From contig JAIFLB010000192.1 in NCBI GenBank assembly GCA_020049245.1, positions 1-5,759 of the forward strand: a DNA stretch of 5,759 nt. The letters are read 5' to 3'. The position numbers were made by a program, and so were the translations under genes. The notes below the pieces were generated by a model. That model did not search any database. It saw nothing but the letters and a program-made list of their open reading frames with translations, and was not told where the DNA came from. This DNA is from Betaproteobacteria bacterium (GTDB taxonomy: Bacteria > Pseudomonadota > Gammaproteobacteria > Burkholderiales > Thiobacillaceae). Of this stretch, positions 1-5,339 are shown one piece after another; the first letter of the stretch is position 1; each line of letters begins with the position of its first letter.

Positions 1-73
1 TGAGGAAATCCGGATTCCGCCAATCAAGCGGGTGACGCGTGGGGGCTTCGAGACTGCCTTCGCGAACGGCCAT
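1..73 (-). CDS. Fe-S binding oxidoreductase, heterodisulfide reductase/GlcF-like (5' end only)
   Basis: Only the first 24 codons are visible; the gene runs off the left edge. The ATG at 71-73 has a GGAG ribosome binding site at 80-83, 6 nt upstream. The encoded N-terminus reads MAVREGSLEAPTRHP followed by LDWRNPDFL. I recognise the EAPTRHPLDWRNP signature, from memory, as the start of the proteobacterial iron-sulfur proteins annotated as heterodisulfide reductase-related or glycolate-oxidase-like Fe-S subunits. In that family, cysteine clusters binding [4Fe-4S] and cysteine-rich CCG domains follow; none of these fall inside this window. The family is often found beside a rubrerythrin and a DUF3501 gene, and here a rubrerythrin lies 72 bp upstream in the same direction. 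The electron partner and substrate are unknown. The visible piece is too short for proof, but in-frame coding, a good ribosome binding site, the motif and the context agree. Confidence 0.72.
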   Translation of the reverse strand, partial: MAVREGSLEAPTRHPLDWRNPDFL

Positions 74-79
74 GGGTGA

Positions 80-83
80 CTCC
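80..83 (-). promoter_or_regulatory. Ribosome binding site of the Fe-S protein gene
   Basis: GGAG on the minus strand, 6 nt before the ATG at 71-73. It supports this start even though the gene is cut by the window edge. Confidence 0.6.
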
Positions 84-105
84 GGTATCGACGTGATTGA
101 AACCA

Positions 106-136
106 CTTGCGGGCTGAAAGCGACTCGGCCCGCAAG
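106..136 (-). terminator. Hairpin between rubrerythrin and the Fe-S protein gene
   Basis: A perfect 9-bp inverted repeat, CTTGCGGGC (106-114) and GCCCGCAAG (128-136), with a 13-nt loop. It starts 9 nt after the rubrerythrin stop codon. On the minus strand it is followed by TGGTTTCAAT, a poor U tract. It could be a weak or partial terminator, or an mRNA-stabilising 3' hairpin that makes rubrerythrin more abundant than the downstream Fe-S protein. The stem is seen directly; the role is inferred. Confidence 0.5.
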
Positions 137-145
137 CGGAGCCTC

Positions 146-565
146 CTACTGGCCCAGCGTGTCCAGGGCCTTCTGGAAACGGTTGGCGTGCGAGCGCTCG
201 GCCTTGGCCAGCGTCTCGAACCAGTCGGCAATTTCCTCGAAACCTTCCTCGCGAGCCGATTTGGCCATACCCGGATACATATCGGTGTACTCGTGGGTTT
301 CGCCGGCGATGGCGGCTTTCAGGTTGTCGCCGGTTGGGCCGATTGGCAGGCCAGTGGCCGGATCACCGCTGGCTTCCAGGTACTCCAGATGGCCATGCGC
401 GTGGCCGGTTTCGCCTTCAGCGGTGGAACGGAACACGGCGGCGACGTCGTTGTAGCCTTCCACGTCCGCCTTGGCTGCGAAATACAGGTAACGGCGGTTG
501 GCTTGCGATTCGCCGGCAAATGCGGCTTTCAAGTTGTCTTCGGTCTTTGAACCTTTGAGTTGCAT
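146..565 (-). CDS. Rubrerythrin family protein (diiron domain only)
   Basis: This 139-residue protein is a ferritin-like four-helix-bundle diiron protein of the rubrerythrin family. Rubrerythrins typically reduce hydrogen peroxide in the cytoplasm. The diiron ligands expected for the family are all visible: Glu19 in AGESQANRRY, Glu52 and His55 in EGETGH, Glu89 and Glu92 in AGETHEY, and Glu123 and His126 in AERSH. It ends just after the last helix, so the C-terminal rubredoxin domain of classical rubrerythrin is absent and electrons must come from another protein. The two halves share a clear internal repeat (residues 8-19 and 78-89). The ATG at 563-565 has AAGGAG at 572-577, 6 nt upstream. 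A likely promoter lies at 661-689. The Fe-S protein gene 72 bp downstream could be a redox partner, though that is an inference. The family call is firm; peroxidase activity in this organism is not shown. Confidence 0.95.
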   Translation of the reverse strand: MQLKGSKTEDNLKAAFAGESQANRRYLYFAAKADVEGYNDVAAVFRSTAEGETGHAHGHLEYLEASGDPATGLPIGPTGDNLKAAIAGETHEYTDMYPGMAKSAREEGFEEIADWFETLAKAERSHANRFQKALDTLGQ

Positions 566-607
566 GGGTTGCTCCTTGTCTCTTGCTTGAAATTTTGCCC
601 CGGCAGG

Positions 608-632
608 AAACCCGCGCCAGAGATACGGGTTT
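608..632 (-). other. Hairpin in the rubrerythrin 5' untranslated region
   Basis: A 7-bp perfect inverted repeat, AAACCCG (608-614) and CGGGTTT (626-632), with an 11-nt loop. It lies between the likely promoter and the ribosome binding site, so it would sit in the mRNA leader. It has no T tract on the minus strand, so it is not a classic terminator. Its role, if any, is unknown. Confidence 0.35.
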
Positions 633-660
633 GTTTAGACTTGATCCAAACATGTCAGGT

Positions 661-689
661 TTTTTAGTTTGCTTGAGTATTTCTGTCAA
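661..689 (-). promoter_or_regulatory. Candidate σ70-type promoter of rubrerythrin
   Basis: On the minus strand a perfect -35 box TTGACA (684-689) is followed by a 17-nt spacer and TAAAAA (661-666) as the -10, matching 4 of 6 consensus bases. The predicted start lies near 653, giving a leader of about 88 nt before the rubrerythrin ATG. It begins 4 bp after the stop codon of the upstream gene, where a promoter for the rubrerythrin unit would be expected. Confidence 0.5.
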
Positions 690-693
690 CCAT

Positions 694-1050
694 CTAATTC
701 CGAAAAATAAAGTACACCGCGCCGAGCAGGCAGCAGCCGGCCCAGAGGTAATTCCAGGTCATCGGCTCCTTCATGTAGAACACTGCGAACGGCACGAAAA
801 CCGCCAGCGTGATGACCTCCTGCAGTATCTTCAATTGCGGCAGCGTCAGCAGCGTGAAGCCGATGCGATTGGCCGGCACCTGCAGCATATATTCGAAAAA
901 TGCCACGCCCCAGCTCGCCAGCGCGGCAATCCACCAGGGATAGGCATTCAGATGCTTGAGATGGGCGTACCACGCCACCGTCATGAACAGGTTGGACAGA
1001 ACCAGCAAAACGATGGTCTGGAGGACAGTGGTGTTGAGCAGCGATTGCAT
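694..1050 (-). CDS. DMT-like small membrane protein, DUF486 family
   Basis: This 118-residue hydrophobic protein matches the DUF486 family (drug/metabolite-transporter-like, function unknown). Four membrane helices are visible, at about residues 9-27, 38-55, 76-93 and 99-116. Family-like conserved stretches include AWYAHLK (26-32), FEYMLQVPANRIG (52-64) and QLKILQEVITL (72-82). Family members are about this length, so the gene looks complete. The inner membrane is the expected location. No transport substrate is known to me, and the family's resemblance to one half of a DMT transporter only suggests it might act as a dimer. The ATG at 1048-1050 lacks a clear Shine-Dalgarno sequence (the mRNA reads GGGCTTCCC just before it), so the start is less certain than the reading frame. 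It lies 94 bp after the chemoreceptor gene, with no obvious functional link. Confidence 0.88.
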   Translation of the reverse strand: MQSLLNTTVLQTIVLLVLSNLFMTVAWYAHLKHLNAYPWWIAALASWGVAFFEYMLQVPANRIGFTLLTLPQLKILQEVITLAVFVPFAVFYMKEPMTWNYLWAGCCLLGAVYFIFRN

Positions 1051-1099
1051 GGGAAGCCCGGCTGATAAAGCCGCGCGATGATAAGTCAGCCCTTGCTTG

Positions 1100-1129
1100 C
1101 CTGGCAGCCTGCCGTTCAGGCGCGCCAGG
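1100..1129 (-). other. Two-part hairpin after the chemoreceptor gene
   Basis: Outer arms CCTGGC (1100-1105) and GCCAGG (1124-1129) enclose inner arms GCCTG (1107-1111) and CAGGC (1117-1121) around a 5-nt loop. It begins 15 nt after the stop of the chemoreceptor gene. No U tract follows on the minus strand, so it is not a standard intrinsic terminator. It may protect the 3' end or mark a Rho-dependent stop. No T run is present on the plus strand either. Confidence 0.35.
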
Positions 1130-1144
1130 GCTTAAATAGCTGCA

Positions 1145-2767
1145 TCAGACCCGGAAGCCGGCGACCAATTCGTTCAGCCGCCCGGCCAGGCTGGAGACCT
1201 TGCCCGCGTTGTGGCTGGTTTGCCGGCTGGCGCTGGCATTGGTTTCGGTCATCTGGGCGATCTGCTCGACACGCACGGCGACTTCCTTGGCGGCGGCGCT
1301 TTGTTCGCGCAGGGCAAGATGGATTTCATTCACCGATCGGACCACATCGCTGGCCCGCTGTTCGATCTGGCCAATCGACTCGCCGGCGCGACGCGCCAGT
1401 TCCTCGCCCTGATTGGCGCGCTCAACATCAGACTGCATCGCCTGCATGGTGCGTTCAGTGCCGGTCTGAATACGCTGAATCATGTCGCCGATCTGTTTCG
1501 TCGAGGACGATGTCCGCTCTGCCAGTTTGCGCACTTCATCCGCCACCACCGCGAAACCGCGCCCCTGTTCGCCGGCCCGCGCCGCCTCGATGGCGGCATT
1601 CAACGCCAGCAGATTGGTCTGGTCGGCAATTTCCTTGATCACATTGACGATGCTGGTGATTTCCGAGGTCAAACCACCCAACTCGGCGACGATGCCGGAA
1701 GACAATCGCGCGCCTTCAGCGATCGCCTGCATCTCGCGCGCCGCGTTCAACGTCACCTCGCGTCCCTCGCGCGAGGACTCTCCCGAACGCACCGCCAGAT
1801 TGTGCGAATCCGTCGCGTGTTCGCGCATCTGGTCGATCGAAACCGAAAGCTGTTCCATCGACGCCGCCATGCCCGTGGCGGATTCCGCCTGCTGGTGGCT
1901 GGCGCCGGCCACATCGGTGCTGGCGCTGGCGAGTTCGCCGGACATCTGTTCGAGCGAATGCGCGCCATCGCGGACCTGGCTGACCACTTCGCGCAAATGG
2001 TCCTGCATGGTGGCAAGGCTCTTCAGCAGTTCGCTGATCTCGTCACGCCCGGAAACCACAATCGGCTGCGTCAGATCGAAGCTCGCAACCGCCTCAACTG
2101 TGCTTCTCGCAGCCGACAATTGATGGCTCAAACGGCTTAGCAACAACCAGATCGTCATGCCGACCAGCACGAAAACCACGCCAAACAGCACCGCCACGAT
2201 CCACATCATGCGGCGTGCCGTCTGCTTTGCCGATTCAAACGAAGCCTCCACCACGCCCTGGTAATAGGGCATGAACTGCTCCATCGGCTTGACCACATTG
2301 CCTTGCACCAGCGGCCATTCGTCTTCCAGAATACTTTTAACGGAATCCAGGTCGTCGTTCTGATACACAGTCATCAGCCGCGCCATCAAGGCATTCAGTT
2401 CAGGCATCCCCTTGTCGATCTTGTCCAGCAACGCCTTTTCCGCCACTGGTAGCGTCTGCGCTGCCGCCAACTCGCGAAATTGCCCCCACTCCTTCGGCAG
2501 CGCGGCTTGCGACTCTTTCAAATGATTCGCCGACCCCACCGTCGGCAACTGTTCCAACGCCACACCAGCAATCCGAAAACGAACTTCCTTCAGGCGGCGC
2601 TCCACGGATTGCAACACCGTCAGCGGCACCACCGCCTGATCATTGACTTCGCTCAACATGGCCGCCCCGCTGCGAGAGGCCTGAATCGCCATTCCGCCCA
2701 GGGCCAGGAGAGATAACAGGGTGACGGTTGCCAATAAAACAAGCAGGCCGCGCAGGGTGTGGATCAT
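1145..2767 (-). CDS. Methyl-accepting chemotaxis protein with 4HB-like periplasmic sensor
   Basis: This 540-residue transmembrane chemoreceptor would sit in the inner membrane, sense a periplasmic signal and control the CheA kinase through CheW. Layout: first membrane helix at about residues 7-28; a mostly helical periplasmic region of about 155 residues, in the size range of four-helix-bundle sensors; second membrane helix at about 187-210; HAMP at about 211-265; then a long coiled-coil signalling domain. The hairpin tip is textbook: EIADQTNLLALNAAIEAARAG (379-399) followed by GRGFAVVADEVRKLAERT. It ends in GFRV with no NWETF-type CheR/CheB docking tail. I chose the ATG at 2765-2767 because GGAG lies 8 nt upstream (2776-2779) and the first membrane helix follows directly; an upstream extension would run into the rhodanese gene. 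The rhodanese ends 44 bp upstream in the same direction, so co-transcription is likely. The ligand cannot be read from the sequence. Confidence 0.95.
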   Translation of the reverse strand: MIHTLRGLLVLLATVTLLSLLALGGMAIQASRSGAAMLSEVNDQAVVPLTVLQSVERRLKEVRFRIAGVALEQLPTVGSANHLKESQAALPKEWGQFRELAAAQTLPVAEKALLDKIDKGMPELNALMARLMTVYQNDDLDSVKSILEDEWPLVQGNVVKPMEQFMPYYQGVVEASFESAKQTARRMMWIVAVLFGVVFVLVGMTIWLLLSRLSHQLSAARSTVEAVASFDLTQPIVVSGRDEISELLKSLATMQDHLREVVSQVRDGAHSLEQMSGELASASTDVAGASHQQAESATGMAASMEQLSVSIDQMREHATDSHNLAVRSGESSREGREVTLNAAREMQAIAEGARLSSGIVAELGGLTSEITSIVNVIKEIADQTNLLALNAAIEAARAGEQGRGFAVVADEVRKLAERTSSSTKQIGDMIQRIQTGTERTMQAMQSDVERANQGEELARRAGESIGQIEQRASDVVRSVNEIHLALREQSAAAKEVAVRVEQIAQMTETNASASRQTSHNAGKVSSLAGRLNELVAGFRV

Positions 2768-2775
2768 GGTTCTCT

Positions 2776-2779
2776 CTCC
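2776..2779 (-). promoter_or_regulatory. Ribosome binding site setting the chemoreceptor start
   Basis: GGAG within AGAGGAGAG on the minus strand, 8 nt before the ATG at 2765-2767. It decides between this start and a frame that stays open for 58 more codons upstream. Confidence 0.6.
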
Positions 2780-2811
2780 TCTGGTTTTTATGAAAAGCTG
2801 GCGAACGATGC

Positions 2812-3261
2812 TTACTCGGTGGGGAATCCTTTGCTTTCCCAGGCCGGCAGACCGTCGCGGAACCAGCTTACTTTCTTGTAGCCCGCCTTGATCGCCGCGT
2901 CCGCGCCCTTGTAACCGCGCCAGCATGGCGAACCGTTGCAATAAAACACCATCGCCTTGTTCTTGTCGGCAGGCAGCTTGCTCATGTCGAACGAGTCCTT
3001 CGGATCAAGTTTGCCAACCTTCTTGTGGACTTCCTTGAAAACCACGTTGATCGCGCCCTTGATGTGCTTCTCGGCATATTCCGCCGCAACCCGCGCATCG
3101 ACGAACACCGCGCCCTTGTCGAACAAGGCCTTTGCCTGAACTTCATTCACCATCGTGCCGCCGGGAATGGCGTTGGGGGTTTCTTCAACAGCGAAGCTCG
3201 GGTTGGCAACAAAAGCCAGGGTAGCGGCAATAACGAGTGAGTGCATAAAGCGGGCTTGCAT
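2812..3261 (-). CDS. Exported single-domain rhodanese (sulfurtransferase-like)
   Basis: This 149-residue protein has a Sec signal peptide: a charged N-terminus, a hydrophobic core (about residues 7-19) and a likely cut after SFA at residue 24. The mature part is one rhodanese domain: VFVDAR (52-57), EYAEKHIKGAINV (61-73) and the active-site region FYCNGSPCWRG (106-116). Rhodaneses carry sulfane sulfur as a persulfide on a cysteine and pass it to thiols or cyanide. Here Cys108, placed after the β-strand as expected, is the likely catalytic residue; Cys113 and Arg115 follow in the loop. The location should be periplasmic. The ATG at 3259-3261 has AAGGAG at 3268-3273, 6 nt upstream. A hairpin (3284-3310) lies in the leader. 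The chemoreceptor follows 44 bp downstream, which suggests a two-gene unit. The physiological sulfur donor and acceptor are unknown. Confidence 0.92.
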   Translation of the reverse strand: MQARFMHSLVIAATLAFVANPSFAVEETPNAIPGGTMVNEVQAKALFDKGAVFVDARVAAEYAEKHIKGAINVVFKEVHKKVGKLDPKDSFDMSKLPADKNKAMVFYCNGSPCWRGYKGADAAIKAGYKKVSWFRDGLPAWESKGFPTE

Positions 3262-3283
3262 GGGTGTCTCCTTTTAGTCATGT

Positions 3284-3310
3284 AAGGGTTCCTCTCCAGA
3301 GGAGACCCTT
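3284..3310 (+). terminator. Hairpin with plus-strand T run; also lies in the rhodanese leader
   Basis: AAGGGT-TCCTC (3284-3294) pairs with GAGGA-G-ACCCTT (3299-3310), forming 11 bp with one bulged base and a 4-nt loop. On the plus strand it is followed at once by T's (3309-3313 is a run of five), the form of an intrinsic terminator for rightward transcripts, but no plus-strand gene was found to end here. On the minus strand it lies 10 nt before the rhodanese Shine-Dalgarno sequence and could act as a leader structure. The structure is seen; the direction and role are uncertain. Confidence 0.45.
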
Positions 3311-3581
3311 TTTCGACTCTCCAGCGGGAAACTTTAGTAGTTGCTCAGTATTTGTTTTTTTCTGAGGTTTAGATTCGCATTCAGAAGAATCAGCGACTAT
3401 GGCGGAGTTGCGAGATTGGGCGCGCCAACTCCAGCGTTGCGATCACCCAAGTGTCCGCGACCAACCTCTACATGAAATTGGGCAGCGGCGAAGCGCGATC
3501 AAGCCCGCCAGTCATGGTATCAGCGTGCCGTCGGTGCAAAACACACGGCACTGGCACGGTAATTGTCTGAAACGAATAGGA
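3311..3581. other. Gene-free interval between SulP and rhodanese
   Basis: No gene is supported here on either strand. It holds two more inverted repeats: GGAGTTG (3404-3410) with CAACTCC (3426-3432), and GTGCCGT (3525-3531) with ACGGCAC (3545-3551). An A/T tract (3351-3361) lies about 90 bp upstream of the rhodanese start and could belong to that gene's promoter, but I see no convincing -35/-10 pair. Short open frames on both strands lack recognisable similarity and ribosome binding sites. It may be regulatory or the decayed remains of a gene. Confidence 0.4.
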
Positions 3582-3605
3582 GTCTCCTGCCTATGCTTCA
3601 GGGAC
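3582..3605 (-). terminator. Weak terminator candidate after SulP
   Basis: GTC-T-CCTG (3582-3589) pairs with CAGG-GAC (3599-3605), forming 7 bp with one bulge and a 9-nt loop. It begins 11 nt after the SulP stop. The minus-strand sequence after it, TCCTATTCGTTTC, is only moderately T-rich. The position is right for a terminator, but the stem is short. Confidence 0.28.
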
Positions 3606-3616
3606 ACTCAAATGCT

Positions 3617-5278
3617 TCAAACGTTGTCGCCTTCTCGGGAGGTCTGTGCTTGCAGACATGTCTCGGCAGCGAGGATCGCCGCTGAAATATCCGGTTGCAA
3701 GGCGCGTCCATCCAGCCCGGCGGCAAGACCGGCGTTGTGCAGCTTGGCGCTGATCCGCTCGTTGGCTTCGCACAAGATCATGCAGATTCCGCGCTTGGTC
3801 AGTTGCGCCGACATGCGTTCAAGCGCGGCCAGGCCGGTGGCGTCGATCAATGGGACGCGTCCAAGGCGCAGCACGACCAGCCGCACGCCGCTGGTGATGC
3901 CAAGCAAAGTGTTTTCAAAGGTTTCTGCCGCACCAAAGAAAAACGGTCCGTCGATTGAGTAAATCTGCACACCGGCCGGTACACCAATCGGACAGGCGAG
4001 CTCGATTTCTTCGGCGTTCATGCCTTCCACTTTGACCGTTTCCGACATTCGCTTCATGAACAGCAGCGCCGCCAGAATCACGCCGACATTCACCGCCAAG
4101 ACCAGATCGGTGAATACGGTGAGGATGAAGGTGATCAACAACACCGCCTTGTCATTGCGCGGCGAGGTGCGCACCAGATTGAGGAAATGTCGCCACTCGC
4201 TCATGTTGTAGGCCACCACGAACAGGATGGCGGCCAGTCCGGCAAGCGGGATATGCGCTGCCAGTGGCGCGGCGGCCAGGATAATCAACAACAACACGGC
4301 AGCATGGGTCATGCCTGCGATTGGGCTGTTGGCACCATTGCGCACATTGGTCGCGGTGCGGGCGATGGCGCCGGTGGCCGCGAAACCACCGAACATCGGA
4401 CTGAAGATATTCGCCACCCCCTGCCCGACCAATTCCTGATTGGAGTTGTGGCGGGTGCCGGTCATGCCGTCCGCCACCACCGCCGAAAGCAGTGATTCAA
4501 TAGCGCCCAGCATGGCGATGGTGAAGGCCGGGCCGATCAATTCGACGATCCGCGCCAGGGTAATTTCCGGCCAGTGAAAGACCGGCAGGCTCGACGGTAC
4601 GCCGCCGAAGGTACTGCCGATGGTGGCAACGCCGTCGAATTGAAAAACGCTTTGCACCAGGGTCACCGCCAGCATCGCCACCAGCGGGCCGGGGATCGCG
4701 CGGGGCAGAAACTTGGGGGTCAGCAACGTCAGGCCGAGGCCGAATAAACCCAGCAGGGTGGTGGCCACATGCAGATTCGGCAACGATTCGAGGAGGTGCA
4801 GGAATTTTTCATGGAAGTGGCCGACCGGCGGCGCCGGCAAGCCAAAGAAATCCTTCCACTGGCCGACGAATATGATCACTGCGATGCCAGTGGTGAAACC
4901 GACGATGACTGGCGTTGGGATGAATTTGATGATCCCGCCCAGCTTTGCCAGACCCAAACCAAGCAGGATCAGGCCAGCCATGAAAGTGGCAATCTGCAAG
5001 CCGTCAAAACCATGCTGGGCTGTGATCGCGGCAAGGATGACGATAAACGCGCCGGTAGGGCCGGTCACCTGCACCCGACTACCGCCCAGCATTGCCGCGA
5101 GAAATCCGGCGACGATGGCGGTATACAGACCGGCTTCCGGCGTTGCGCCACTGGCAATGGCGAAGGCCAGTGACAACGGCAGCGCGACCACCCCGACGAC
5201 CACGCCGGCGATCAGATTGCGGGCCAGATGCCGGCGATTCAACAGCCCGGCAATGGCGGCTTCACGCAGTGCGATCAT
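3617..5278 (-). CDS. SulP/SLC26 family anion transporter with STAS domain
   Basis: This 553-residue inner-membrane secondary transporter has a multi-helix transport domain (about residues 20-410) and a cytoplasmic STAS domain (about 430-540). Family signatures include VALPLSLAFAIASGATPEAG near the first helices, TGPTGA (72-77) in the substrate region, and NQELVGQGVANIFSPMFGG (280-298) leading into ATGAIARTATNVR. In STAS, DATG (479-482) occupies the spot of the anti-sigma-antagonist phosphosite loop, with threonine in the serine position. The length is normal and the gene looks complete. I chose the ATG at 5276-5278 because GGAG (5287-5290) lies 8 nt upstream; the in-frame GTG at 5285-5287 overlaps that GGAG and would have no binding site of its own. 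SulP members carry sulfate, bicarbonate, chloride or dicarboxylates, and sequence alone does not say which. A γ-carbonic anhydrase gene upstream in the same direction favours bicarbonate, by inference. A terminator-like hairpin stands directly before the binding site. Confidence 0.95.
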   Translation of the reverse strand: MIALREAAIAGLLNRRHLARNLIAGVVVGVVALPLSLAFAIASGATPEAGLYTAIVAGFLAAMLGGSRVQVTGPTGAFIVILAAITAQHGFDGLQIATFMAGLILLGLGLAKLGGIIKFIPTPVIVGFTTGIAVIIFVGQWKDFFGLPAPPVGHFHEKFLHLLESLPNLHVATTLLGLFGLGLTLLTPKFLPRAIPGPLVAMLAVTLVQSVFQFDGVATIGSTFGGVPSSLPVFHWPEITLARIVELIGPAFTIAMLGAIESLLSAVVADGMTGTRHNSNQELVGQGVANIFSPMFGGFAATGAIARTATNVRNGANSPIAGMTHAAVLLLIILAAAPLAAHIPLAGLAAILFVVAYNMSEWRHFLNLVRTSPRNDKAVLLITFILTVFTDLVLAVNVGVILAALLFMKRMSETVKVEGMNAEEIELACPIGVPAGVQIYSIDGPFFFGAAETFENTLLGITSGVRLVVLRLGRVPLIDATGLAALERMSAQLTKRGICMILCEANERISAKLHNAGLAAGLDGRALQPDISAAILAAETCLQAQTSREGDNV

Positions 5279-5286
5279 CTCCGCCA

Positions 5287-5290
5287 CTCC
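5287..5290 (-). promoter_or_regulatory. Ribosome binding site setting the SulP start
   Basis: GGAG on the minus strand, 8 nt before the ATG at 5276-5278 and directly after the T tract of the upstream hairpin. It overlaps the alternative GTG start at 5285-5287 and so argues against that start. Confidence 0.6.
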
Positions 5291-5339
5291 AAAAAATCCA
5301 GCACGCCGTTGTTAGATCGACTCGGGAGCGGCCTGCCGG
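5291..5339 (-). terminator. Intrinsic terminator or attenuator between carbonic anhydrase and SulP
   Basis: On the minus strand CCGGCAGGCCG (5329-5339) pairs with CGGCGTGCTGG (5298-5308): 11 positions with one G-G mismatch and one G-U pair. The 20-nt loop is followed by A and six T's (5291-5296). It begins 39 nt after the carbonic anhydrase stop, and the T tract ends 12 nt before the SulP ATG. A promoter wholly beyond it would not fit, so SulP transcripts must read through the T tract or the hairpin. That fits partial termination or regulated attenuation. The loop is long for a terminator, which lowers confidence a little. Confidence 0.58.

Noticed and set aside
641..654. FNR-like site (TTGAT half-site) before rubrerythrin
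   Set aside because: The second half-site (ATCAA expected at 650-654) is not present; only one of five bases fits.
583..1065. Plus-strand frame opposite DUF486
   Set aside because: Its composition is typical of antisense frames, it has no family match or binding site, and DUF486 on the minus strand explains the region.
1211..2140. Long plus-strand open frame antisense to the chemoreceptor
   Set aside because: It is arginine- and histidine-rich with no known family, and mirrors a clear chemoreceptor on the other strand; a GC-rich codon shadow.
2768..2941. A 58-codon upstream extension of the chemoreceptor frame
   Set aside because: It overlaps the C-terminal part of the rhodanese gene, has no membrane or sensor features, and an ATG with a good ribosome binding site directly before the first membrane helix is at 2767.
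3593..3685. A 30-codon plus-strand frame after AGGAG, downstream of the σ54-like match
   Set aside because: It is antisense to the SulP C-terminus, the GGAG belongs to a palindrome, and there is no similarity or other support.
3399..3962. Plus-strand frame running from the gap into the SulP 3' end
   Set aside because: No recognisable domain, arginine- and serine-rich shadow composition, and half of it is antisense to the conserved STAS domain.
5279..5287. GTG start three codons earlier for SulP
   Set aside because: The GTG overlaps the only nearby GGAG, leaving it no binding site, while the ATG at 5278 has that GGAG at 8-nt spacing.
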